Assembly: GCA_965153455.1 (NCBI GenBank)
Contig: OZ234497.1
Span: 10,230,001-10,294,000 of the forward strand
Reading direction: 5' to 3'
DNA length: 64,000 nt
Source: Sphagnum compactum
Lineage: Eukaryota; Bryophyta; Sphagnopsida; Sphagnales
Position numbers and translations under genes: made by a program. Of the stretch, positions 46,746 through 57,641 are shown one piece after another; the first letter of the stretch is position 1, and each line of letters opens with the position of its first letter. Under the pieces are notes generated by a model. That model was not told where the DNA came from. It ran no database searches and worked only from the letters and a program-made list of their open reading frames with translations.

Positions 46746-48637
46746 ATACAAACCATTGTTCTCACTCAATGAATTGCAGCCTGGATACTGCACTTGTCTA
46801 GGCAACATCTGGGCATACCTCTCACTACACCTAGAAAGCATGTTTTGCCTGGATTCTTACCAGGTCTGCAGATTCAACCATCATCCCACAGTAAACACCA
46901 GCCAAAGGATCATGCTAACAAGAAATTTCAAATAACTGGTTTCCCTTTTGGATTTGTTGACAAACTTCCTGCCTCCAATATACCTGAAGGAATCTGAAGT
47001 TAGGAGTCTAGTGACTTATTTAACAGCCTCACACTGGTGTTTCAAGTTTTCAGGGACTGCAGAAGAGCAACAGACCATCCTACATTTCAACCTACTGAGG
47101 AATGGTCAAGCCCCTGCCCATTTTGTTGGGTCCAGGCTCCAGCCAAGGCCCTTAAGGCAAGCTAGGTGTTGCATAATGGGCACAGGTGAGATCATTCCAT
47201 GACATTAAAGGTCTGGGATGACAGATTCAACAATCCTTTTTTAAATTCATGTTCAACAGATATTTTAGTCACTATCCTGAGTGTATGAGCATGAGTGGAA
47301 GATTATGTCTATTAATGTGGTAAAAAAAATGACATAATCTGCCACCCCTTCTTAATTTCCACAGAATGCTCTAGAGTTTAGTAACACCTGCAAATTGACA
47401 GTGGCACTGTTAATGAGCTACCAAAGAAATTCAGCACGGCACTACCTGGAAAAAAATAGGTGGCCAGGTTGGTGACTTGCAAAGGACAACTGCACATATA
47501 CTTGCAGCACTCTGGTTCAAGCTGTCAAAATTCACTTGAGCAACATTCCCCAGGTACTGTGTTCACTCTTTCTACTTTGTATTGCTACTTCCAAATCACA
47601 TGCAAGCTTCCCTTGAAACACAAACTGACTACTGCCAGAAATGCATTGTAAACCCATGATCTTGTGCAATATAGTAGCCTGTATTGTACCAGGCTTACCA
47701 CAATGCCTGCTGGCCAAATCAGATACCATAACACCCATGCCCAGCAGACTTCAGTGGACAAGATATAAAACACATGGTATCCATGCACTAACCAGTTTTG
47801 CACAAAACTCTTAAAGGCAGGATACTCTGTCTTCCTGCCCAAAAACTGAAAAACAATATGGCTAAGCATTATGATCAGGTACTGTACTCACAGGACTGCC
47901 TACTTTGATCAGTCCAAGCATTCAACAAAAAGTGCATCTACATCCCTTGCTAGACTTTGATTGTCAGGTACTCCTATCATCCAAGGAGACCACAAGTGCT
48001 GTACTGACACATGCCAGAACTCTGTTTTAAAAAGTGATGTTAAATGAGGAGCGTGTTCTACCTGAAGCTCAAACCAAAACCTTCGCTTCAAACCAAGCCT
48101 AGAAATGGTCTACTGTGCCACATCTCCTTCTAGCACTCATAATTTCACACATATTGACAAGGCACAGAGATCCTATCTTCGTACCACGGCCATGTAAAGC
48201 AGTCTGCACAATTAAGCCCCAAGAGCTCCCCAATTCCCCAAACCCACCTCCTGGAAAAAAGATCCCATAAACCTGTGGTCTGGTTCCGACAGCTAGAATT
48301 TAGAAACACTTGAAGTAAAGAACGTCAATCTGAGAGAGGGGAGATGAGTTTAGGTTGTTAACCTCATCTGATCAGCTTCTTTTGTACTAAAAGGGTACCA
48401 TTCTTAAGAAACCGTTTGATCACTGTCCCAGACCACTGGAAAAGGGGAATACACACATGCCCAAGACTTTGCTTGTGGAAACAAAGACACATGGAGTCCA
48501 TGCTGTTTGCTCCTAACTAGTTCTTGTTCAAATGCAATATTGCAATCCAGTTTAAATGCATTAACATGCGCACAATACTGCACCATTGAAAAGGAAACAA
48601 AATGGATGGATTCTTCGCATGGGCACCTAAGAGTGCA
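46746..48637. other. Downstream flank and probable 3' UTR of the phytochrome gene
   Basis: No coding sequence is supported. The part next to 48637 should include the phytochrome 3' untranslated region, but I cannot fix the polyadenylation site. Confidence 0.4.
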
Positions 48638-51600
48638 CTACTTCACACTACCAGCATCATCTCTCTGCGCCAAAGGAAGCTCCACATTGACCAGAAAATA
48701 ACTCTTACCAACATCACGGACATATTGCACATCACCATTCATGAGCTTTACAAGTTTGCGGCACATACTCAACCCCAGTCCTTCTTGTGTCATCCCCCGG
48801 CCCCGGTCAAACATCTCGTGAACCAGTTCCTCAGGCAGCCCTGATCCTGGGTGCGTTACTCTGCACCCAGCATGCGACATTTCCTTTAGCACCTGAACAA
48901 CCTGTAAAGATTTCAAGTGCTCAAATCTAGACAAAAAGTTGAAAATGGAAAGCCTAAAGACATAAGGATGCCCTGAGTACTTGGATAGAAATGAAGTTCA
49001 TGATGGCCAGGATAAAGAATGAGCAAGTAATGATATAGAAACTCAAGACACAACATCATGAAGTAAATCTGTCCATAACATTGACACCTGCTGGTTGCTT
49101 CAGCTAATATGCCCACTCTCAAGGAGCTTTCCATCTTTTGTCAACTAGGACCAAAGGTGTAAAGTGAATGAAAATTACACCTGAACTCTAGTTGCATGAC
49201 ATGGACACCACCACCTAGGCGCTTCCTTGTGGGGGCCACCTTGATGCCAACCCAGCCCTCAGAAGAAGGGGTGAAACGCACTGCATTCAGCAAAAAATCT
49301 GCTAGCACCTGTTGTAACCGGACTTGGTCACCAAACAGGCACATGTTCTTAATCTCCCTTGGTGTCTCCCGAATGAGTTGAAGCCCCTTCTCCCTTGATG
49401 TGATCATACCTTGACTTACAACCGCATCCATCACAGTCCCCAATTCAAACTCTGTTATTTCAAGTTCCAGATACCTGCCCCATTGCATAGGAAACCATTC
49501 AGAGCATTGACAATGTAATACTTTCCTGCAGAGAGATCACCAGCTCCACTGAAATAGGATGTTTCCTGACAGATGCTAGAAAGCAGTTCCTCTCTTGAAG
49601 ATATGTCAGAAGATCTCTGTAGCTAAAGCAATGTAGTGACTTGCTTGCCCTAAGGAAGCTGACTCTGATTCCCAAACACATAACATTAACAGTTGGCAGT
49701 CAATAAAGTGTGAGTTTGAGATTCCCCAGTAGCTATTGAACACCTCATGGTATGCTTTATCATTCCAGAACTGTCACAATGAGCTCTCTAATTTCCCTTT
49801 CATACCCAACTCTGGTTTCCAGAGGGAGTGTCACTAATGGTAGAATAAATGGCCTCAATAAACAAGTCGATGTTATAAAACTGTATTTGCCCCACAAAGG
49901 GACATCCATGAGTTTGCAGAGAACACTCCACATAGAACCTTGGTAACCATGGTGCCAGATGCAGCAAAACCAAAACAAAGAAATCAGAATGAGTGCAGTC
50001 ATTACCCTTAGAATGACACTCAAAAGTATCAGACCATCATATCCATCATGAAGAGCAGTGACTGGCTGCCAACACTCTCCACTGACTTGAGAGCTCCTGA
50101 CAGTGGGTGTACATAAGTATCTAATAACCTGCTGAAAATTGCAGGCAAACAATTATACAAAATCTGCATCCGGAGTTATGTCACATTTCCTGAAGCAACA
50201 GGAAGACCCAATCATGACGTTGGCTAGAACTGAAGAGAAATAGTTAATCAGAAAATTCAATCATATTCTAATTCAAGCTGCATTGAGCTTGTGATGGTAG
50301 CCCTTGTTCCGTTTTAGCTTGCTGCTGGTCAAGCAAGCATCTAAGCCTAAGACATAGAGACACATACATGGAGGAGGGTAGTGTTTGCGGCCTCCAGAAC
50401 CCTGAACTATCCATTATGCACACCATTGATGAGTATTTGGATGCAGTGTATTCACTTAAGCCACCAGAAAACATATGTGTGAGATTGCACTGAAAATCCA
50501 TGATAATAATTTGAAGCTCAGCATACGGTCTCAGCTCCAGTAAAATCAAGATGAACCAGACAAGAATGAGTGTATGATAACCTCTCAGTACCGAAGAATC
50601 AGACCATCACCTTCATCATGAATAGCAGAGACTAGCTGCCATTACCCCCCTCTTACTTGATCAGCTCCCTACAGTGGGTGTTGAACTGTATATTAACCTG
50701 CCCAAAAAGATACAATCTCATGTTCAATCCCATGGGAAAGAGAAAGAATAATTTTTTGCTGTACCCATCTTCAATGCTCTCCAAGTCCATGTCATCTAGA
50801 ATCTTCCGCAGTTGCCGCTCACAAACTTCACTTGTCTCAACAAACTGCTTTTGGTCCTCTGACAAGTCTGTATCCTGCATCAGATTTCGTGTGAACATGA
50901 TGCCATACAGAGGGTTCTTAATTTCCTGCCTAATGTAAGCCAGTTCCTTGAGCTTTGCAAATGCCACCTTCTCAGTTGCACGTTGCACTGTCAATGCCTG
51001 CAAGCATTTTACAAAGTCAGCAAACCACCTCTTGACCTCATATCAGAAAGTGATTTAAAATACAAGCGTAGAAATTAAGAGGCCAGACTAACCTGAAGTA
51101 ACTCCACACTTGCAATTTGCAAGAAGCAAAAAACACCAGTGATGACCCCATCAGCATCAGTTCTCTTGTTGGCTGTGAGAAGGGCTTCAACATACTTGCC
51201 ATGCCTGTTGAAAAAAGAGAATGGAAACTTGTCTGAATCTTGCCCATCCATAGCACCGTTCAACAATATCATGAACTTGGTCATTGAATCCTGCCCCTTG
51301 AGCCGGCAGCATGTCATTTGCATACCAAATATGTCACCAACAAGCATCCTGCCAAGCACCTGCATCCAAATTCACATAAAACCTAAAGTACTGTTTCTGT
51401 CCATGGTGAGAAAACCTGACTTTATGGAAGCTTCTATCCTGACACAGAATGGAACCACAGATCTAAGTGACAGACATAACAGGGAGAGCCACTGGACCCC
51501 ATAGTCATGGACATCAAGAGAGGCTGGCTACATGGTCCATTGAGAAACATGGATGTAACTCTGTGTATCACTCCAGACAACATTGAAAGAGTGTGCATTG

Positions 51601-54107
51601 CATCAAAATGTAACAAGTGGTGAACAATACCTCTTCTCTTTTCCATCCAGTGAGCTTCTCCATGGATGCATTCCACTCCAAGCAGTAACCATACTCATCA
51701 GAACCAAAAATAGGCGGGATCAAAGGATTTGGATTTTGTACAATTGCTTTGTAGTCGCCCTGAATACGAGTGAATTTGTCAAAGACCAACTTTTGTCCGG
51801 TCACATCTTGTCCCACAAAACAAACACCAACAACATTCTCTGTCACATCCCTGCTTGAGCATGCATTGACAATCAAGATCACAGCTCCTTTGTCCTTCTG
51901 TGATCCATATGTCCTTAATTTAATCTCCACATTTTGCTCTTCCTCGCCTGCAAGAAACAATCGCTTAGCTTGCAATAGATTACATCAATGCAGGTTATTG
52001 CATTCAAAATTGTGAGGAAGAGTAGATACATGAAATGAAAACCAGTGATCAAAACTGTACCTTGTAATGCAAGATAAAGCAAGCGCTCTACAACTTCCAC
52101 AGAATCCACCAGAATCAAATCCTTCACAAGAGATCGGCCCATTGCTTCCCCAACTGGCAACCCTGTCAATTCTGCAACTTTAGCGTTCCAGCCATTTATG
52201 AACCCACTTGAATCAACAGCCAGAATTGGTGCCGTTGCTGTCTCAATCAATCTAACCATCTCATTTGCTACAGTGCTGAGCTCATCCATACCCTGCAGCT
52301 TCAGGTCATTCAGTCGAGCATGAATCATAGTCTTAGTGTCACTGTCATCAATGTCCTGAAAAGAGCCACGCAATATGAGCTGGAGTGAGTGAATGGCATC
52401 CATCTCCACATCCTCCCAAGGTAGACTCCGACGCTTGACAACCTCCAAAAAGGCCTTGAATGAAGATCGTGGGTGCATTTTCCGCCCATCATCCCTTTCA
52501 TCTGGGTCATGCTTGGCTCCTCCCCACTTTATTTCCTTTGCTGTGTGAGATCTGAACCAGAAAAGAAAGTCCTTTGATGTGATTTTTGCAGCTGCCATTC
52601 CACAGACAGCATCACCAAGCAAAGCTGCGTGTGGATAACCTGCATCTGCCAAACTGTCTGTACTAAGACCTGTAGAATCCTTGTGGTACTCAAGCAACCA
52701 GTCTGCTATCTCTTTAATCTGTGACTCTGTGGGAGTGATCCCCAGGAGCCAAAACCTTTTTCCATAGTATAATGCCGCACCATCACACTTTACCAGATCC
52801 ATGATGTTGGGGGACTGTGACACAATGCCAATAGGTGCATCACGGAGAAGCATGTCACAAAGTAAAGTTTGAGTCCTCAGAATGTGTTTCTCTCTCAGCT
52901 GGGCAGACAGCTCAACTTCCATGTTCAGCTGAAGCCCAAAAACCTGCATCAAAAACTCACAGGCAGACCGGAGAGGAAATGGCACAGTGCGCCGTGATGT
53001 ATGATGACAAACAACCAAGCCCCACAGTTTCCGACCTTTCTGTTGGTATGCGCGCCCATTTCCGTCTTCGTCGGAGTCATTGATGATCACTGCCATAACA
53101 AGGGATGCAACAGAGCCCATGTTGCCCATATACTGGGCATGACATCCATGAGGAGCTCGCAGGGTAGAGCCTGCCAGGCTTATAGGCTGCCGCAGATCCT
53201 TGTCTTGAATGACCTTCACAGGTGGTGCGCAGCAGTCACCTATCATCCGAACTCTGTTTTTCATAAACAAGAACCTGGAGGCCTGGGGAATGTCAGTGGC
53301 TGGATAGTGCAGACCTAAGTAAGGCTCCAGATCGGATCTACGGATCTCCGCAAGGACCTCGCCGTGCTCATCTTCATGAAACTTGTAAGCCATAACACGG
53401 TCATAACCTGACAGTTCTCGCACTTCCTCAACAACGGTGTCGCAGAGGAGACCTATGTCTCCACCCGGAAGAGATTGTAGCCTTGAAATTGCTTTTGCTG
53501 CTAACTTGTGAGATTGCAAAGCTCCCGCTGAGGACACAATCACATCGCTCTGGTGCACCGGCTCGAAATCGATAACTAAACCTACGTCGATGCGGTGCAT
53601 GATCGCATAGAACGGCTTCCCGGAGCTGCGGGAGTGCACCGAGATAGGGTTTAGCATGCTTACATCCACTGCCACGGCTGCCTTCTCTAATGCCGCTGCA
53701 CTGGAGGGAGTCAACAAAGACCTGGCATCTGTGCCTATCCCTAGCACATCGTGCTGCCCCACGCTAGGCACAGCTTGCGGCATCAGATCCAGCATCTCTG
53801 GTGCATTTTCGGAATATGCCACCACCCTAAAAGTGCCATCCTCCACCGCCAGCATGCACCCGAACGTTTGAGTGAGCCCACCGCGCTGCATCCGCTGCAG
53901 ATACGCCGTCACTGCCTGCGCAGGAACACTCTCACCCGTCGACTTGCTGGCATGAACAGATTTGGCATAGTCGAAGGAGTCACCAGAGTCCCCGGATTCC
54001 TCGTACACGGCTTGCAGCTTCGCATCTGCCGTCGTCTGCGCCACACGCACGCTATGCTTCGACTTGGCAGAGCTGCCAGACGAATACGTCACTTTGGTAG
54101 TCGACAT
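48638..54107 (-). CDS. PHY: Phytochrome, canonical bryophyte type
   Basis: Red/far-red photoreceptor that binds a linear tetrapyrrole, switches between Pr and Pfr forms and signals from cytosol and nucleus. Coding exons: 54107-52061, 51947-51631, 51359-51093, 50997-50765, 49474-49181 and 48860-48638, with GT-AG introns throughout; they join to 1126 residues plus TAG. The start at 54107 ([10 protein letters not shown]) is chosen over the ATG one codon earlier because it matches family N-termini. The Ser-rich N-terminus precedes the PAS and GAF region, which has the DIP motif at 272-274 and chromophore Cys322 in [11 protein letters not shown]. The PHY-domain tongue has WGGAK (528) and PRSSF (546). 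Two PAS repeats and a histidine-kinase-related domain follow; the usual phospho-acceptor His is replaced (IRQEIKN, about 900), as in plant phytochromes. No defects were found. An Arg replaces Pro in [11 protein letters not shown]. Confidence 0.97.
49475..50764 (-). repeat. Large phytochrome intron 4 with an internal direct repeat
   Basis: This 1290-base intron is much longer than the other four (95-320 bases). It contains two direct copies of about 145-150 bases, 49986-50138 and 50563-50706. They share AGAATGAGTG, ATCAGACCATCA, TTCATCATGAA/ATCATGAAGAGCAG, CAGTGGGTGT and TAACCTGC in the same order. The second copy lies about 60 bases from the splice donor at 50764. Confidence 0.8.
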
Positions 54108-54690
54108 CATGCATGCTCTCTTCTCTTGTTGTTGTTGTCCTTCTTCTTCTTCTCCCCCTCCCCTTTGAGCCTCAACTCTACAACTCACCCAGCTCTAAAC
54201 CCTAGACCGCTGTGGCCATAAGGTTGTTTCTTCGATCAAGCTCCGGACTCGACAAACGAGCTCGCTCGCTCCCACCAAAGAACCCACAAAAGCGTCAAAA
54301 ACATCTAGCTAAAATTGCTGCCAAACAAAAAGAATACTGTCTTCCGCAGGCAATCCTTCTTTCGGACATACTCCGACCTTTGGAGGCCTAGTCGCTGGGA
54401 CTATAATCGCTTGCCACAAACACACCTACTCCCGAGGGAATTGCGACACGACAACAGCAACAAATTTGCAGCGGAAACGAAGACTGACTGCAGCAGCTCG
54501 CTGTGCTTTCATTCGTTCGTTCCTTCGTTCTCGCTCGCTGCGCAGCGATTCCGTGTGTGTGAGATATGGCTTGCCTGCACGACACTACCGGCGCAGGCAA
54601 GCCCCACCGGTCACCCAGGTAGACCGTTACTGGCCTACCCAGCGACAGCAGAGAGTAGTATATATGTGTGTGTGTGTGTGTGTGTTTTTT
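54108..54690 (-). promoter_or_regulatory. Probable phytochrome 5' leader and core promoter
   Basis: The coding strand is GA-rich just before the start codon. Several upstream ATGs are present if the leader is unspliced: a five-codon ORF (MATAV, 54219-54202), a 22-codon ORF starting at 54304 and ending at 54236, another ATG at 54368, and an out-of-frame ATG at 54114 overlapping the main start. A TATA-like ATATATACT on the minus strand lies near 54656-54664, next to a (TG)10 microsatellite at 54665-54684. Transcription start and 5' UTR introns cannot be fixed from sequence alone. Confidence 0.4.
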
Positions 54691-57035
54691 TCATTTTCTT
54701 TTTCCTTCGAGTTCGAGCGGGTTGTTTTTTTTCTCCAATTTTATGTTTTCGAATTTTTTTGCTTTCACTTTTGCTTCGCAATTTTTTTGTGAATTTACGT
54801 TTAAGGAAATTTTAAAAATTCCATTCTTTTTTGCCACAGCTCCTCCAAAATTCGCTCTTAAATTTTTATTTTATTTTATTTTTAAAAGCTGATTTTGAGT
54901 TTGATCTTAGTACCTTCAACACTAGGGGTTTGTGAGTCCTTTTTGCTTGTTTGGGGATTTGGGGGGTTGACTATGGCCTCAGAATTTGTGCCCGAGGCAC
55001 TAGCCTGAGCCAAAATAGGTGATGACCGCAATTGGGTAAAGAAATTCTGCTCAGCCAATTAGGATTTGCATCATGCACCCAATCAACAATAGATCCAGGT
55101 GTGTGTGTGTTTTTTTTTCCGGGAAGGAGAGGGGGGGGGGAACTCGAAACTCAACTCCAAGACCCCTCTTTTCATTCATTCCAATCTTGGTTTGCTGTTG
55201 TCACCCCAAGAGTAAGAATGAACAACACAAGAAGAAAAAGCACTGGACGGGAGCAGAAAAAACAAACAAACAAACCATAAATTGTGTGTCAACAGAGCAA
55301 AGAGAGATTGTGTTGGATCTGATCATTCACATGAATGTTCAGGTGCTGTTTGACAGAGGCTGGACATATTATTGGTGGGGAAGTTTGTTTTTAAAATTTC
55401 CTTTCCTTCCTTTTCTTGAGACCTGAAACAACCCCAGAATTCGTCAAATTGGAACCAACACAACCATCCAAGGGCATGGTGTCTGCCAACCGACCGCTGC
55501 CCAAGCCCTTCTGATACGGAGTTGGATACGGTTCTTTGGAAAGTAGACATGTTCTGACCCCATCTGTTTATCTGATCTGCTGTTGCTACTGCTACTTAAG
55601 AGATGATGGGGCCATTGCCATTCCTTCCTTGGTCTTCCCAAGAAGTTTATATATAAAAGTGCATAATTTGGAATATTTCACTATAATTCTATTATCATAA
55701 GTTCCAAGCGGTATCATAATTTGTTGGAACAAATGAGGGGAGTGTCCATGCCTTTTGCTGCAAAGGGAAACCCAAATCTGAATTTTTACTTTTCTGTGTT
55801 TTAGTGAAATCCTGGTTCTCGTCTCTCCCCCCCCCCCCCCCCTGTCAAGGTGTTTCAGCAACAATTGCAGCTGTGCATTGTTCTTCTTGTCCCCTTTGGC
55901 TAAGAGTTTGAATTTTATCCAGATTGATTTTCACCTTTCAGAAGTCCTCTAGCTTGCATCATGTCCTCTTGGCGGGACCTTAGATCAAAATTCTCTCTTT
56001 TTTATGTTAGTTTTTTAAAAAAACCATAAGGCATATAAAAGCATGAAAAATGACAAGAAAAACAAATTCAAACGTCTGTGAACAAGTTACTGCTTCAAAT
56101 TGTGAGTCCAATTTCCCCAATGCATTTAATCTTTTTTGACAACTGGACCCCAAAACAATATCATAACCATCCTTTTTAGCGAGAATGTAGACACTCTGAT
56201 TGGCTGTCAGGCTGCAAGTTCACTGCCCGTAACCAGTTGTGGAGGGGTGCCTCATGCTGCTATTGATTGGCTGGATGCAGGTTATAACTCATAACCCATG
56301 TGTGCCATGTCCTTTTCAAGGTGATAACCTCATGTTTATGTTGGCCCAGAGAGTGCGTGTGACTGGTGGAGCATCATAACCCATGCCCAAGGATCACTCA
56401 AGCTTGAGAGTGATTGTGCGCTTGGCAGCCCTTCATGCTTGAGTAATCGTGCACTTGGCACCCCTTCATGATCGGTTATGTCTGATAACTGACTCAAGCT
56501 GCTAGATTATTGAAAGTGGTCTCACTGCCTCCACAGTCTTGCCACTTTCATGGCTTGATTCCATCCCATACTCTGACCTGCGAGGTTACCTTGTCCATAA
56601 TCCTTAATCTCCATTTCATTAGTCACCTACTAGTTAGTTAACACAAGGTACCATCCCTCAGCTCTAATTGGCCCAATCAATCTTTAACCACCTTCTGTTT
56701 TGGATGAAAATTTCATATTTGCACTCTGTGTGAATGAAAAGATTGCATATGGATTCTCAGGAGGGATGTTTAATTACTTGTAACCTACAATGTTCTTGGC
56801 CCTCATCTAGGCCGTAAACGCTTGCTTTCCCAAGCAAAGAATTCTAGATGGGGTGGAGGGAAAAGAAACAGGGCCTGAGATTAATAATAAGTTAGTGATT
56901 CATGAAGTTCATGGGATTCATTTTCATCACAATTATACTTTGGTACTTACATTGATTGTTGAATTGAATTCTAGAGACACTTCCCATTTCTTATTGTTTT
57001 ATGTATATATGTGTACTTCACATGAATCTTTTCAC
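54691..57035. other. Upstream flank of the phytochrome gene
   Basis: No gene is supported. It contains homopolymers (G10 at 55131-55140, C16 at 55827-55842), T-rich tracts at 54720-54900 and mixed intergenic DNA. The CACTTGGCA-type phrase near 56416 and 56451 (with CCCTTCATG after it) is locally repeated. Confidence 0.4.
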
Positions 57036-57641
57036 TAGGGTAGACCTGCCCATCATCGATCAGCTGTTTATGATCGAACATTTATTTATATCTTCATCAT
57101 ATGTGCTTCATTTTGAGTGATTCAAAATGTTATGGGAGCGCTACCTCAGGCTTTAGAAATCATCTTTGAAATTCAAGGGAAAAAAAAAATGAAAGAATAA
57201 AAAGAAGAAAAAATAAAATTTTCAACCTACCATTTTTTATTTTTTTTCGTTCTCTTTGGACTCTCTTACTTTCAAACCTCATAACTTTTTTATTTCTTAT
57301 TCATTTAAAACTATTTAAGGTGTTATAGATGTATGACCTAACATTATACAAGTCATTTATGAACTCTAATAGCAACATAACAACATACAAAGGATTTTTT
57401 GGGTGTTCAAGAATTGTCTTTGTAATGTTTGATGATTTGCTTTTTTGAGTTCTTAACCCCTTTACTTTGGGGGCCATAACTTTCTCATTTCTAATCCATT
57501 TTTCAACAATTGTTTGTGTGTCAGATGCACCAAGAGGAGGGGTTCAAGTTTTGTTTGGACGCTAGAATCGAGGGAGCCCTCCCCTTGGATCCACCCCTGC
57601 CCTGAACACTTAAGTGCTTGGTCACCGACCGGTCTACCCTA
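57036..57641. mobile_element. Possible MITE with 11-bp terminal inverted repeats
   Basis: TAGGGTAGACC at 57036-57046 is matched by its exact complement GGTCTACCCTA at 57631-57641, 606 bases apart. The interior has two related AT-rich passages (CATAACTTTTTTATTTC near 57279 and CATAACTTTCTCATTTC near 57475). No clear target duplication was seen, so a chance inverted pair or part of a larger element remains possible. Confidence 0.35.

Noticed and set aside
53751-54221. Long plus-strand frame opposite the phytochrome first exon
   Set aside because: It is the antisense shadow of a well-supported coding exon; no domain or splice structure supports it.
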